Shown in pieces: positions 37,392 through 46,372 of a stretch of 64,000 nucleotides of DNA. The DNA comes from Costertonia aggregata (GTDB lineage: Bacteria; Bacteroidota; Bacteroidia; Flavobacteriales; Flavobacteriaceae). The stretch is taken from positions 3,760,001 through 3,824,000 of the forward strand of contig NZ_CP058595.1 of assembly GCF_013402795.1 (NCBI RefSeq), in the 5' to 3' direction. The notes beneath the pieces were generated by a model that made no database searches, was not told where the DNA came from, and worked only from the letters and a program-made list of their open reading frames with translations. Position 1 is the first letter of the stretch. Each line of letters begins with the position of its first letter. Both the position numbers and the translations under genes were made by a program.

Positions 37392-38936
37392 ATGAAAAAA
37401 ATAACGATACTTTGGGTAGACGACGAAATTGACCTGCTCAAACCACATATCATTTTTTTGGAAAAAAAGGGATACCAAGTAATCACCTGTAAAAGCGGAC
37501 AAGAAGCCTTGGACGAAATTCCCGAAACGCAATTTGATATTGTTTTCCTAGACGAAAACATGCCAGGCATTTCGGGGCTCGAAACCCTGAGCGAAATCAA
37601 GGTGTTGGATGCTACCCTGCCAGTGGTGATGATTACCAAAAGTGAAGAGGAATATATTATGGAGGAAGCCATTGGTTCCAAAATAGCCGATTACCTTATA
37701 AAACCCGTAAATCCCAATCAAATTCTATTGTCACTAAAAAAGAACTTGGATAATTCACGATTGGTATCCGAAAAAACCACGGCCAACTATCAACAGGAGT
37801 TTCGTAAGATAGCTATGGACTTATCTATAGTAAATTCGTATCAGGAATGGGCTGAACTGTATAAAAAACTGATTTATTGGGAACTGCGTTTGGAAGAGAT
37901 AGAAGACTCAGGGATGTTTGAAATTTTGGAGTCTCAAAAGACCGAGGCCAACAACCATTTTGGGAAATTCGTTGATAAAAACTATGTGGATTGGTTTACG
38001 AACGGTGACGGCCCGGTAATGTCCCACACGCTTTTTCGGGAATTGGTTCAACCCGAACTAAAGGATTCCAAAACCTTACTCGTGGTCATAGATAATCTGC
38101 GCTATGACCAATGGTTTGCCTTTGAGGATACCCTGAATTCATTTTACAAAAAACGAAAGGAACAAACCTATTTCAGCATTTTGCCCACGGCTACGCAATA
38201 TGCCCGTAATGCCATATTTTCTGGACTCACCCCATTGGATATGGAAAAAAAGCACCCCGATTGGTGGAAGAACGACACCGATGAGGGCGGAAAAAACTTG
38301 CACGAGGCCGATTTTTTGGGCGCACAATTAAAGCGATTGGGACTCAATATAAAATGGGACTATCACAAAATAAGCAGCCTTCGCCAAGGCAAACATTTAT
38401 CACAGAATTTTAAATCGCATAAGGATAGCGACCTTACGGTAATCGTTTACAATTTTGTTGACATGCTGTCACATGCCAAGACCGAAATGGATGTGATCAA
38501 AGAATTAGCGTCCGATGATAAGGCCTACCGCTCGTTAACACAAAGTTGGTTCAAAAACTCCCCTTTGCTCGAAATCATTCAACAAGCACAAAACATGGGA
38601 CACAAGTTGATCATCACCACAGATCATGGCACTATCAACGTTAAACAGCCTTCTAAAGTTATCGGCGATAAAGAAACAAGTTTAAACCTAAGGTATAAAA
38701 CAGGGCGTAGCTTGACCTACAACGAAAAAGAAGTTTTGGCCGCAAAGGACCCGAACCAGATATTCCTGCCCAATATCAATTTGAGCAGTTCGTTTATTTT
38801 TGCAAAAAACGATCTGTTCTTTGCCTATCCCAACAATTACAATCATTATGTGAGCTATTATAGAAATACCTACCAGCATGGCGGGGTTTCGTTGGAAGAA
38901 ATGATTATCCCCTTTATAGTGTTGGATGCACGATAA
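37392..38936 (+). CDS. porX: PorX-like two-component regulator with PglZ domain (type IX secretion)
   Basis: A 514-residue protein. The N-terminal receiver domain (1-125) has the acidic pair VDDE (9-12), phosphoacceptor Asp54 (FLDENMP) and Lys in YLIKPVNP. After a helical linker the C-terminal half is a PglZ/alkaline-phosphatase-superfamily domain with VVIDNLRYDQW, PTATQYARNAIFSGL, ITTDHGTINV and YQHGGVSLEE. This architecture and length match PorX, which controls type IX secretion genes with the kinase PorY and ECF sigma SigP, and whose PglZ domain acts as a phosphodiesterase on oligonucleotides. PorY is not in the window. It overlaps tsaE by 11 bp. Confidence 0.92.
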   Translation: MKKITILWVDDEIDLLKPHIIFLEKKGYQVITCKSGQEALDEIPETQFDIVFLDENMPGISGLETLSEIKVLDATLPVVMITKSEEEYIMEEAIGSKIADYLIKPVNPNQILLSLKKNLDNSRLVSEKTTANYQQEFRKIAMDLSIVNSYQEWAELYKKLIYWELRLEEIEDSGMFEILESQKTEANNHFGKFVDKNYVDWFTNGDGPVMSHTLFRELVQPELKDSKTLLVVIDNLRYDQWFAFEDTLNSFYKKRKEQTYFSILPTATQYARNAIFSGLTPLDMEKKHPDWWKNDTDEGGKNLHEADFLGAQLKRLGLNIKWDYHKISSLRQGKHLSQNFKSHKDSDLTVIVYNFVDMLSHAKTEMDVIKELASDDKAYRSLTQSWFKNSPLLEIIQQAQNMGHKLIITTDHGTINVKQPSKVIGDKETSLNLRYKTGRSLTYNEKEVLAAKDPNQIFLPNINLSSSFIFAKNDLFFAYPNNYNHYVSYYRNTYQHGGVSLEEMIIPFIVLDAR

Positions 38937-39369
38937 TTTAAAGTCACATCAATTGCAAATAATTTATACCGAAAAAGAACTGCCCATACTGGCCAAAGAA
39001 ATAATCGCCCAAACAACCTCAAAGATTATTTGCCTATACGGCGAAATGGGAGCGGGCAAAACGACTCTTGTAAAACACCTCTTAAAAGAACTTGGGGGCG
39101 GTGATATGGGCAACAGCCCAACATTTGGTATTGTAAATGAATATTATGCCATTGATGGCGAAGTATTGGCCTACCATTTTGATTTTTATAGATTGAATCA
39201 CGAAACGGAAGCCTTGGATATAGGTTTTGAAGATTATATAAGCTCAAATGCTTGGATATTTATTGAATGGCCCGAAAAAATTTCCTCGTTCTTGCCCAAA
39301 GAAGCTACTGAGCTACGTATTGGGATTTTGGATGAGACCCGTAGAAAAATAACACTGCTCAACAAATAA
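38926..39369 (+). CDS. tsaE: tRNA threonylcarbamoyladenosine biosynthesis ATPase
   Basis: A 147-residue TsaE, the ATPase that supports t6A37 modification of tRNA with TsaB and TsaD. It has Walker A GEMGAGKTTLVKHL (about 39-52), NSPTFGIVNEY, YHFDFYRL and the C-terminal FIEWPEKI motif. Its start lies within the last 11 bp of porX, so translation is probably coupled, although no functional link is known. Confidence 0.95.
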   Translation: MHDNLKSHQLQIIYTEKELPILAKEIIAQTTSKIICLYGEMGAGKTTLVKHLLKELGGGDMGNSPTFGIVNEYYAIDGEVLAYHFDFYRLNHETEALDIGFEDYISSNAWIFIEWPEKISSFLPKEATELRIGILDETRRKITLLNK

Positions 39370-39520
39370 ATACTGCTCTTTTTGTATAAACGGCTATGGC
39401 GTTTTCAGATTTTTGTATCGTTAGTTGCCCGTTTTTATTGTATTTTTTTCGATGAACTGTATTTTTTTCGATAAAAAGATGGTTTTTTAGGATAAAATGT
39501 ACTATTTTAACGATTAAGGG

Positions 39521-39551
39521 TTTGTGTAGGGTAATTTATTTCCTACATTTG
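39521..39551 (+). promoter_or_regulatory. Bacteroidota-type promoter of the 39587 lipoprotein gene
   Basis: TTTG at 39521-39524 and TACATTTG at 39544-39551, separated by 19 nt, match the -33/-7 consensus exactly. The transcript would start near 39557, about 30 bp before the ATG. Confidence 0.8.
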
Positions 39552-39586
39552 CCTTGGTAATTGTTTTATTTCTAACTAAAAACTTT

Positions 39587-39736
39587 ATGAAAATGACAAC
39601 CAAGAAAATTGTTTTTGCCGTTTTGGCCAGTGTTTCCCTATTAGCAGCTTCTTGTACTTCAAACACATCTGCAGATGACGAATTGTATGAGCAGGGTATT
39701 GATAAAAATAAATTTAAGCACACTAAGAAAATTTAA
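39587..39736 (+). CDS. small lipoprotein
   Basis: A 49-residue protein with a lipoprotein signal: MKMTTKKIVFAVLASVSLL then AASC, with Cys at about residue 23. The mature part is only about 27 residues, polar and basic at the end (DKNKFKHTKKI). ATG at 39587 (or 39593) is chosen because the promoter at 39521-39551 lies between it and an upstream in-frame ATG at 39554. A hairpin terminator follows 19 bp after the stop, so it is a compact monocistronic unit. The strong promoter suggests abundant expression. Function unknown. Confidence 0.75.
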   Translation: MKMTTKKIVFAVLASVSLLAASCTSNTSADDELYEQGIDKNKFKHTKKI

Positions 39737-39754
39737 ACCATTGTAAGAAATTGA

Positions 39755-39787
39755 GAGAAAGGGGCAGTTTTATCTGCCCTTTTCTAT
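39755..39787 (+). terminator. terminator of the small lipoprotein gene
   Basis: Stem AGAAAGGGGCAG/CTGCCCTTTTCT with loop TTTTAT, 19 bp after the stop. The T tract is short and interrupted. Confidence 0.65.
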
Positions 39788-39833
39788 ACTATTTAATTAA
39801 TTTAATCGTTAGGGAATTATATTTTCCTACCTC

Positions 39834-40502
39834 ATGTTAGAAAAGAGCAACAAAAGAAAAATAAAAAAAAAGATAATAATAGAATCTAGTATAGTCTTTT
39901 TTATTGCTATTACACCATTTCTTTACAAATTATACGATTATCTTCCGGAAAACCCTCAAGCTACTATTTCATTTCTAGGCATAACCATTGGTAATAATGG
40001 TTTTCCTGATATATCAACTTTTGTATGGTTTTTAATGGGAAAAATAGTGCCATTGTATTTGCTTGTTTTTTGGTTTTTCACCTCTAAAAATTGGTGGTAT
40101 CATATTTTATTGATTCCGATTGCTATGTATGCCTTTCAAATATTTGAAGTATTGTTTTCTAACGATGACGACATTGATACGGAAAATATATTTTGGCTAC
40201 TACCCGTATGTATGGTGGTAATACCTTTTGTATACTTTATCCGTATTAAATTATACGACAAATATGTCAACGGTATAGATTTGGAAGCCATGGAAGCGGA
40301 ACTAAACGATTTAAAACAAAAAGAGCGATCTAGGGACATAAAAAAGCCAAAAAAATCCGATTTTGAGCAGGATGATTTTGATAACTCCAATACTTCCCCT
40401 CAAGAATCCCTTTCGGATAAGCTAGACCGAGAATTTTCTACGGACAATATCAAAAAACAGTTTACCAAATTTCAGAATACCTTAAAAAGTTGGTTGTTCT
40501 GA
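39834..40502 (+). CDS. hypothetical membrane protein with charged C-terminal tail
   Basis: A 222-residue protein. Hydrophobic segments lie at about 13-32, 62-83, 88-105 and 120-140. A cytoplasmic tail of about 80 residues follows with a coiled-coil-like stretch (EAMEAELNDLKQKERSRD), an acidic/Asn-Ser linker and an amphipathic end (KKQFTKFQNTLKSWLF). No family that I recognise. It lies after the small lipoprotein and its terminator, so it is probably a separate unit. Confidence 0.65.
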   Translation: MLEKSNKRKIKKKIIIESSIVFFIAITPFLYKLYDYLPENPQATISFLGITIGNNGFPDISTFVWFLMGKIVPLYLLVFWFFTSKNWWYHILLIPIAMYAFQIFEVLFSNDDDIDTENIFWLLPVCMVVIPFVYFIRIKLYDKYVNGIDLEAMEAELNDLKQKERSRDIKKPKKSDFEQDDFDNSNTSPQESLSDKLDREFSTDNIKKQFTKFQNTLKSWLF

Positions 40503-40675
40503 TGATTTTCAACCCTTTTTTCCCTTCCCGAGCACTTTGTAATTGATGTTTTTGACCAATTATCACAATCGGTTGTACGCTACCCAATAGTGTTCAATAC
40601 AGTATTCATATAATTAGTTAAAAAGTTGTAGTTTTACTTATAAAGCATTCAACAGCCTTTACCAGTAGATTGTAT

Positions 40676-41875
40676 ATGGATCAACCTTCATCACCTTTTA
40701 GTAAACAACAATTGCTTCCGCAAGAGGAAACTTTAGAGGTTTTACGTCAAAAAGGAGAATTATATATTGGCCTGCCCAAAGAGAACCAATATCAGGAAAA
40801 ACGTATTTGCTTGACACCGGACGCCGTAAACGCCATTGTCTCCAATGGCCATAGGGTACTCATAGAATCCGGTGCTGGCGAGGGTTCCCATTTTACCGAT
40901 TTGGACTACACCAATGCAGGTGCGGAAATCACGAAAGATACCCAAAAAGTATTTTCCTGTCCCCTGGTTCTTAAAGTTGAACCACCCTCTTTGAAGGAAA
41001 TTGAAATGTTGAATCCACAGGCTACTATCATCTCAGCGCTGCAAATCAAAACAAAATCGAAAAAATTCTTTGAAGAACTAGCGAAAAAAAGAATAACGGC
41101 CGTTGCCTTTGAGTATATACAAGATGATGACGGCAAGTATCCTGCGGTGCGTTCCCTTAGTGAAATTGCAGGTATTTCGTCGGTTTTGGTAGCTTCGGAA
41201 CTTATGGCCGCCACGAATAAGGGTAACGGACTCATGTTCGGGAACATCAGTGGGGTGCCCCCTGTTGAAGTTGTGATAATAGGTGCGGGTACCGTAGGGG
41301 AATTTGCTGCTCGTTCCGCTATTGGCCTTGGTGCCAACGTAAAGGTATTTGACAATTCGATCACCAAACTTCGAAACATACAGACCAACCTAAAACAAAC
41401 GGTTTACACCTCTACCATACAGCCAAAAAATTTGATAAAGGCCTTAAAGCGTTGTGATGTTGCCATCGGGGCCACACGCGGAAAGGACAGATCGCCCGTA
41501 GTCGTCTCACGCACTATGGTGGAACATATGAAAAAAGGAGCGGTGATTATTGACGTGAGCATAGATACAGGTGGTTGTTTCGAAACGAGCGAGGTGACCA
41601 CGCACGATAAGCCAACTTTTGAGAAATACGGTGTAATTCACTACGGGGTGCCCAATATACCTTCTCGTTACCCCAAAACGTCTTCAGTATCCATAAGCAA
41701 TATATTTACACCATATTTATTGAAAATAGGAGAAGATGGCGGATTGGAAAATTCGCTTCGATTTGATAAAGGCTTGCGTAACGGTCTGTATCTATACCAC
41801 GGTATTCTTACCAATAAGTCCGTTGGGGAATGGTTTGACCTACAGTACAGCGATATTAATTTCTTGATTTTTTAA
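40676..41875 (+). CDS. ald: alanine dehydrogenase
   Basis: A 399-residue NAD-dependent alanine dehydrogenase, interconverting alanine and pyruvate plus ammonia. It has the N-terminal substrate-binding IGLPKENQYQEKRICLTPDA and an NAD-binding Rossmann motif GAGTVGEFAARSAIGLGA. The sequence also resembles transhydrogenase alpha subunits; the length and single-chain form favour Ald. Start ATG at 40676 (MDQPSSPF), two codons after a TTG. Confidence 0.9.
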   Translation: MDQPSSPFSKQQLLPQEETLEVLRQKGELYIGLPKENQYQEKRICLTPDAVNAIVSNGHRVLIESGAGEGSHFTDLDYTNAGAEITKDTQKVFSCPLVLKVEPPSLKEIEMLNPQATIISALQIKTKSKKFFEELAKKRITAVAFEYIQDDDGKYPAVRSLSEIAGISSVLVASELMAATNKGNGLMFGNISGVPPVEVVIIGAGTVGEFAARSAIGLGANVKVFDNSITKLRNIQTNLKQTVYTSTIQPKNLIKALKRCDVAIGATRGKDRSPVVVSRTMVEHMKKGAVIIDVSIDTGGCFETSEVTTHDKPTFEKYGVIHYGVPNIPSRYPKTSSVSISNIFTPYLLKIGEDGGLENSLRFDKGLRNGLYLYHGILTNKSVGEWFDLQYSDINFLIF

Positions 41876-41985
41876 TCAGGGAATCCTGATTTTGTGACAC
41901 TTGTATTATCGCAGAGCTTTACGGTTTTTATCTCTGAACATAAATGGATTTATTTCTAAAGTTGACCACGCTATATAGGATTCGG

Positions 41986-42012
41986 TTTGTGGCTTTTTAA
42001 ACCTTAACTTTG
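41986..42012 (+). promoter_or_regulatory. candidate promoter of the DUF4258 gene
   Basis: TTTG at 41986-41989 and TAACTTTG at 42005-42012 (an exact -7 match), spaced 15 nt, slightly short. The transcript would start around 42018, close to the ATG at 42030. Confidence 0.45.
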
Positions 42013-42029
42013 TTTGCTAAAATTTGATA

Positions 42030-42410
42030 ATGGCATTTTTAAAGCGTTTGGGGTTTTATTTATTCGGGCTATCCATTGGGATAGTTTTCTTGACCATGTT
42101 CCTAAAAAAAAAATCGGACGAAACCGGGGTGTCATTTTGTTATTTACCTAATTGTAGGACTTTAAAGGATATTCGCTCCAAGCCCATGTCCTATTCGCCC
42201 GAAGTTTCCCGAAAGTTGGTGGACAAAACCCTTGACACCTTGGATATTGCCACAATACTTACCGATGGTGATATAGACTTTGGTAATAGCGATACAAAAT
42301 CGGTTCCCTGTAAAACCTATAAAATCGAGGGAATCATCAATAAAAAAGAAACCATCATCACTGTAAGGAACTGTCCTGACAAAGCGCTTGTACAAGGTAT
42401 TGTTTTTTAA
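42030..42410 (+). CDS. DUF4258 domain protein with N-terminal membrane anchor
   Basis: A 126-residue protein. One membrane segment (residues 4-24) leads to a soluble domain with VSFCYLPNCRTLKDIRSKPM, GDIDFGNSDTKSVPCKTYKI and a C-terminal ITVRNCPDKALV, which fits the DUF4258 pattern. Four Cys in the soluble part could form disulfides if it is periplasmic. ATG at 42030 is preferred to TTG at 42024. Convergent with the proline dehydrogenase gene, with only 13 bp between stops. Confidence 0.75.
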   Translation: MAFLKRLGFYLFGLSIGIVFLTMFLKKKSDETGVSFCYLPNCRTLKDIRSKPMSYSPEVSRKLVDKTLDTLDIATILTDGDIDFGNSDTKSVPCKTYKIEGIINKKETIITVRNCPDKALVQGIVF

Positions 42411-42423
42411 AACCGGCGCGCTT

Positions 42424-43590
42424 CTATATTTTTCTTCTTTTGCGCTCCGCTTTTAACAAAGAAAGCTCCCTACTGGTCTGTCCCGCAACCGAGGTGTTTT
42501 CTTCCGCTCTTCTGATGAGATAGGGCATTACATCACGCACGGGCCCGAAGGGTAGATATTTGGCCACATTATAACCCTTATCCGCCAAGTTGAATGATAT
42601 GTGGTCGCTCATTCCGTATAACTGTCCGAACCAAACACGTTCATCATCATTATCTATCTCTTTTTCCTGCATTAACTGCATCAACTTATAGCTACTTTCC
42701 TCATTATGCGTCCCAGCAAAAATTGAAATCGTATCGAGATTATCCAAGATATAGGCTACAATATCATCAAAATTATCATCCGTGGCTTTTTTGGATTCGC
42801 AAATGGGCGTGGGGTAACCTTTATCAAGAGCTCTGTCGTTTTCTTTCTCCATATATGCGCCTCGAACCACTTTTACACCTATCTTAAAGCCGTCTTCCAG
42901 TGCTTTTTTTTGAAGATTTTTCAGATAATCTGCCCTATCCCAACGGTACATTTGCAAAGTATTGAACACTATGGCCTTTTTCGTATTATATTTTCGCATC
43001 ATATCCTCTACCAATGCATCGGCAGCATCTTGCATCCAGCTTTCTTCGGCATCTATCAACAAGGCCACATCCAAATCATAGGCTTTTTTACATACCTTGT
43101 CAAAACGTGCCACTACCCTATTCCACTCCTGGGCTTCCTTTTCGGTAAGCTGTAGTCCGGAACTCAATTTTTCGAAAAGGGCAAACCTGCCGAACCCGGT
43201 AGGTTTAAAAACCGCAAAAGGTATGGCATCCTTCTCCTTTACAAAATCCAAGACCTTTAGTATCATCTCCAAAGCATTGTCCAACGGGTCTTCTTCATCT
43301 TTTCCTTCTACCGAGTAATCTAAAACCGAGCAAACACCCTTCTCCCACATTTTGTCCACAACGGGCAAACAATCTTCCTCGTTCACACCGCCACAAAAAT
43401 GGTCGAAAACCGTGGCCCTTATCAGACCCTCGACCGGCAAATGGGCCTTTATGGCAAAATTGGTCATTGCCGTACCTATTCTTACCAGAGGCTCGTTGGC
43501 TATCATTTTGAACAAAAAATAGGCACGCTCCAGTTCTGCATCGGTTTTTAATGCAAAGGCGGTTGCGGTATCTTCAAAAATTCTATTCAT
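42424..43590 (-). CDS. proline dehydrogenase
   Basis: A 388-residue FAD-dependent proline dehydrogenase of the PutA/PRODH barrel family. It oxidises proline to pyrroline-5-carboxylate at the membrane. Motifs seen are DYSVEGKDEED (about 96), AVFKPTGFGR, LLIDAEESWMQDA, FNTLQMYRWDRADYL, GVKVVRGAYMEKE and, near the end, YLPFGPVRDVMPYLIRRAEEN. It is monofunctional; the P5C dehydrogenase is elsewhere. Start ATG at 43590 is preferred to GTG at 43605. Divergent from aroB. Confidence 0.9.
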   Translation of the reverse strand: MNRIFEDTATAFALKTDAELERAYFLFKMIANEPLVRIGTAMTNFAIKAHLPVEGLIRATVFDHFCGGVNEEDCLPVVDKMWEKGVCSVLDYSVEGKDEEDPLDNALEMILKVLDFVKEKDAIPFAVFKPTGFGRFALFEKLSSGLQLTEKEAQEWNRVVARFDKVCKKAYDLDVALLIDAEESWMQDAADALVEDMMRKYNTKKAIVFNTLQMYRWDRADYLKNLQKKALEDGFKIGVKVVRGAYMEKENDRALDKGYPTPICESKKATDDNFDDIVAYILDNLDTISIFAGTHNEESSYKLMQLMQEKEIDNDDERVWFGQLYGMSDHISFNLADKGYNVAKYLPFGPVRDVMPYLIRRAEENTSVAGQTSRELSLLKAERKRRKI

Positions 43591-43701
43591 TTTTGTTTTT
43601 TTCACATGTCATCAAAGATAATCCAGAGATTATATTCCATTAACAAAAAATACCCATTATTTTTGTTTCAAATCGACAAAAAAATTGATTCCCATATTGC
43701 C

Positions 43702-44763
43702 ATGCAATCCATACTTACTTCATCATACGCAGTACATTTTAACCACGAGGCCTATAAAACTTTGAATAAGCACCTATCTAGGTCTAATTATTCAAAAATC
43801 TTCGTTTTGGTCGATGAGAATACCCATGAACATTGTTTGCCCATATTTATGGCTCAAATAGATGGGGAATACGATTTTGAAATTATTGAAATCGAAGCGG
43901 GCGAAATAAACAAAAATATTCACACCTGTACCCAGGTTTGGGAAGTATTGTCCGAACTTAATGCGGATAGAAAAAGTGTACTGGTAAACCTCGGAGGCGG
44001 GGTAATAACCGATTTGGGAGGTTTTGTGGCATCTACCTTTAAGAGGGGAATAGATTTTATAAACGTACCCACTACCCTCTTGTCTATGGTAGACGCATCA
44101 ATAGGTGGAAAAACCGGAGTGGACCTAGGAGCCTTAAAAAACCAAATCGGGGTCATAAACCAGCCCGAAATGGTCTTGGTAATCACCGATTTTTTAAAAA
44201 CACTTCATGAACGGCAATTACAAAGTGGATATGCCGAAATGTTAAAACATGGCCTTATACAAGACATAAAATATTGGAATAGACTAAATACTATCCGTAA
44301 TTTCGACAAACTAGATCAAGAGATTTATGATTCCATAGTCATTAAAAACAAAGTGGTGCTGGAAGACCCTACGGAACAAAACTTGCGTAAAATCTTGAAT
44401 TATGGCCATACTTTGGGCCATGCCATAGAATCTTATTTTTTGGATAGTGAAGACGACGAACTCTTGCTACATGGGGAAGCAATTGCCATTGGTATGGTTT
44501 TGGAAACATATCTATCACATAAACTCATGGGATTGTCGCTAAATGATATGCATGCCATCAAAACCGCTTTTGTAAAAAGATACGGTAAGAAAGACATATC
44601 AAAAAATGATATTGATAATATACTGCCACTATTGAAGTTTGATAAAAAAAACTCGCACGGCGAAGTAAATTTTGTACTGTTGAAGACTATTGGCATGCCC
44701 GTTATAGATGTTACCGTACCTTCGGATTTACTAAAAGAAGCTTTTGCATACTACGCTGAATAA
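43702..44763 (+). CDS. aroB: 3-dehydroquinate synthase
   Basis: A 353-residue NAD- and zinc-dependent shikimate-pathway enzyme. It has NLGGGVITDLGGFVAST, NVPTTLLSMVDASIGGKTG (NAD and substrate contacts), MLKHGLIQD and NYGHTLGHAIE plus LLHGEAIAIGM (metal ligands). The frame extends upstream to 43606, but the family N-terminus starts at MQSILTSSYAVHFN (43702), giving the normal length. Confidence 0.94.
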   Translation: MQSILTSSYAVHFNHEAYKTLNKHLSRSNYSKIFVLVDENTHEHCLPIFMAQIDGEYDFEIIEIEAGEINKNIHTCTQVWEVLSELNADRKSVLVNLGGGVITDLGGFVASTFKRGIDFINVPTTLLSMVDASIGGKTGVDLGALKNQIGVINQPEMVLVITDFLKTLHERQLQSGYAEMLKHGLIQDIKYWNRLNTIRNFDKLDQEIYDSIVIKNKVVLEDPTEQNLRKILNYGHTLGHAIESYFLDSEDDELLLHGEAIAIGMVLETYLSHKLMGLSLNDMHAIKTAFVKRYGKKDISKNDIDNILPLLKFDKKNSHGEVNFVLLKTIGMPVIDVTVPSDLLKEAFAYYAE

Positions 44764-44872
44764 CATGTACATATACTAAAAATTGTATTTGACAACTCTT
44801 TGGCCATGCGAATCAAAAAATAGTATAAGTTTAAAGGGAGTTAAGTTAATAACCCAAATAAACCAACCTATT

Positions 44873-45199
44873 ATGATACGTAAACTTGTAGATTATAAAA
44901 AGTTAAGTCATGAAGTTGCTGCCCTTTTAATCGAATCCTACCCGTATGGTTATGGTGATGAAGACCTAATCACTTTCAAAAACACAAACGGGGAATTGGT
45001 AGAAGCCGTAGAGGTACGAACAGACGATACGATATACCTTGTCAAAATAAGCAAAAGTCTCTCTGATTTTATTTCCAATTTTGAAGATACGATAGAAAAA
45101 GAATTGGAATCAAAGCCAAAGCCTATACTGGAAGAGGTAAGCACCGATGATATAGAAAACGAGTTAGAGCAAGAGTTTGACGAGGATGATGATTTTTAA
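44873..45199 (+). CDS. conserved small acidic protein
   Basis: A 108-residue acidic protein. It has an N-terminal helix (MIRKLVDYKKLSHEVAALLI), a YPYGYGDEDLITF turn, a beta hairpin (GELVEAVEVRTDDTIYLVKI) and a strongly acidic C-terminus ending in EQEFDEDDDF. It resembles small proteins found downstream of aroB in this family, but I know no function. ATG at 44873 is chosen; the upstream extension would need a TTG and crosses a non-conserved stretch. Confidence 0.75.
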   Translation: MIRKLVDYKKLSHEVAALLIESYPYGYGDEDLITFKNTNGELVEAVEVRTDDTIYLVKISKSLSDFISNFEDTIEKELESKPKPILEEVSTDDIENELEQEFDEDDDF

Positions 45200-45203
45200 A
45201 ACG

Positions 45204-45719
45204 CTATAAATACCTTTCCCTGATCACATCCCTATGGTGTTTTTGGTGCCCGCAGATGATAAAGCCCAAAGCGGCCACACTCATTTCCGAATCACTTGCC
45301 ATTCCTATTCTCTTTAAATCTTCATCCAAAAAAGAGGCGAATAATGCAATGGTAGATTGCCTCACGGCAATATATTCCCTAATAACGTCATTTTTCTCCC
45401 TATGGGCAGAGTTTGAATTTGGCACATAAAGGTCTTGATCAAAGCCCGGTAAAGGGGTATCGTCTTGTCTTGCAAAACGCAAAGCCCTGTATTGGAAAAT
45501 TCGTTCCGCATCAATAATATGCAACAAAACTTCCACTATGGTCCATTTTCCTGCGTGATAGGCATATTTCCATTTTTGATTGGGTATACTTTCAATAAAT
45601 TTTGGAAAATTGTCTACTTGCTTTTGTAAAAGGGCTAAAAGCTCAACATCGGCCAACTTGTTGATGTACGGTTGGTAGTAACTATTGTAGGTATTGGGAT
45701 GCAGCTCGGATACATTCAT
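45204..45719 (-). CDS. DinB family protein
   Basis: A 171-residue DinB/YfiT-like four-helix protein. The three metal-binding His positions are seen at YHAGKWTIVEVLLHIIDAE (His in helix 2) and GHQKHHRDVIRERYL at the C-terminus, a typical triad layout. Relatives act as metal-dependent hydrolases or bacillithiol-type transferases; the substrate here is unknown. Convergent with the acidic-protein gene, with 4 bp between stops. Confidence 0.88.
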   Translation of the reverse strand: MNVSELHPNTYNSYYQPYINKLADVELLALLQKQVDNFPKFIESIPNQKWKYAYHAGKWTIVEVLLHIIDAERIFQYRALRFARQDDTPLPGFDQDLYVPNSNSAHREKNDVIREYIAVRQSTIALFASFLDEDLKRIGMASDSEMSVAALGFIICGHQKHHRDVIRERYL

Positions 45720-45730
45720 GGCCTAAAATT

Positions 45731-45766
45731 AAAAATTCCCGACCGTAATTGCTACGTATCGGGAAG
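45731..45766 (-). terminator. terminator of the Lrp-family gene
   Basis: Stem TTCCCGA(T/C).../...TCGGGAA with a 14-nt middle, followed on the minus strand by TTTTTAATTTT. It sits 21 bp after the Lrp stop and just before the DinB start. Confidence 0.75.
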
Positions 45767-45787
45767 TAATTTTCTAAAAAGATATTT

Positions 45788-46267
45788 TTATAGCTCGTTG
45801 AAAATGGTATGCATTAATCGTTTTTTATCATTAATGCTTTCTTCCAAAGAGATCATTGTCTCGGTTCTACTGATACCGTCAATATCATCAATTTTAAAAA
45901 TAATATTTTTAGCATGGTTTGTATCCTTGGCTCTGATTTTACAGAAAATATTAAATTTCCCCGTAGTTATATGTGCTACCGTTACATTGGGTATCTGATT
46001 TAAACGCTCCAATACAAACTTGGTCTGGTGCGTTTTTTCAAGGAAAATACCAACATAGGCTATAAATGAATATCCTAGCTTAACGTAATCCAAAGTCAAG
46101 GACGAGCCCCTTATGATACCGGCCTCCTCCATTTTTTTTACGCGAACATGAACCGTTCCGGCAGAAATCAAAAGTTTTTTTGCAATATCCGTAAAAGGTG
46201 TTCTGGTGTTATCAATCAACATGTCCAGAATTTGGTGGTCAACTTCATCAAGTTTTACTTTACTCAT
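45788..46267 (-). CDS. Lrp/AsnC family transcriptional regulator
   Basis: A 159-residue regulator. The N-terminal HTH (about 6-60: DEVDHQILDMLIDNTRTPFT, VHVRVKKMEEAGIIRG) is followed by a RAM ligand-binding domain (FIAYVGIFLEKTHQTKFVLE, ISRTETMISLEESIN). Family members form octamers, sense amino acids and control amino-acid metabolism. The proline, alanine and aromatic amino-acid genes nearby are possible, unproven targets. It has its own terminator. Confidence 0.93.
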   Translation of the reverse strand: MSKVKLDEVDHQILDMLIDNTRTPFTDIAKKLLISAGTVHVRVKKMEEAGIIRGSSLTLDYVKLGYSFIAYVGIFLEKTHQTKFVLERLNQIPNVTVAHITTGKFNIFCKIRAKDTNHAKNIIFKIDDIDGISRTETMISLEESINDKKRLMHTIFNEL

Positions 46268-46372
46268 ACACTAAAATTTTTGACAAAAATAAAAAAATGT
46301 AGAATTAAATTCAATAAAACTTACTTTTTTTTAAAAAAAACGTAAAGATTAAGGGATAATGAAGTAGATAAT

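Noticed and set aside
39370-39520. Possible gene or RNA after tsaE
   Set aside because: A+T-rich sequence without a convincing frame or folded element; treated as upstream region of the small lipoprotein gene.
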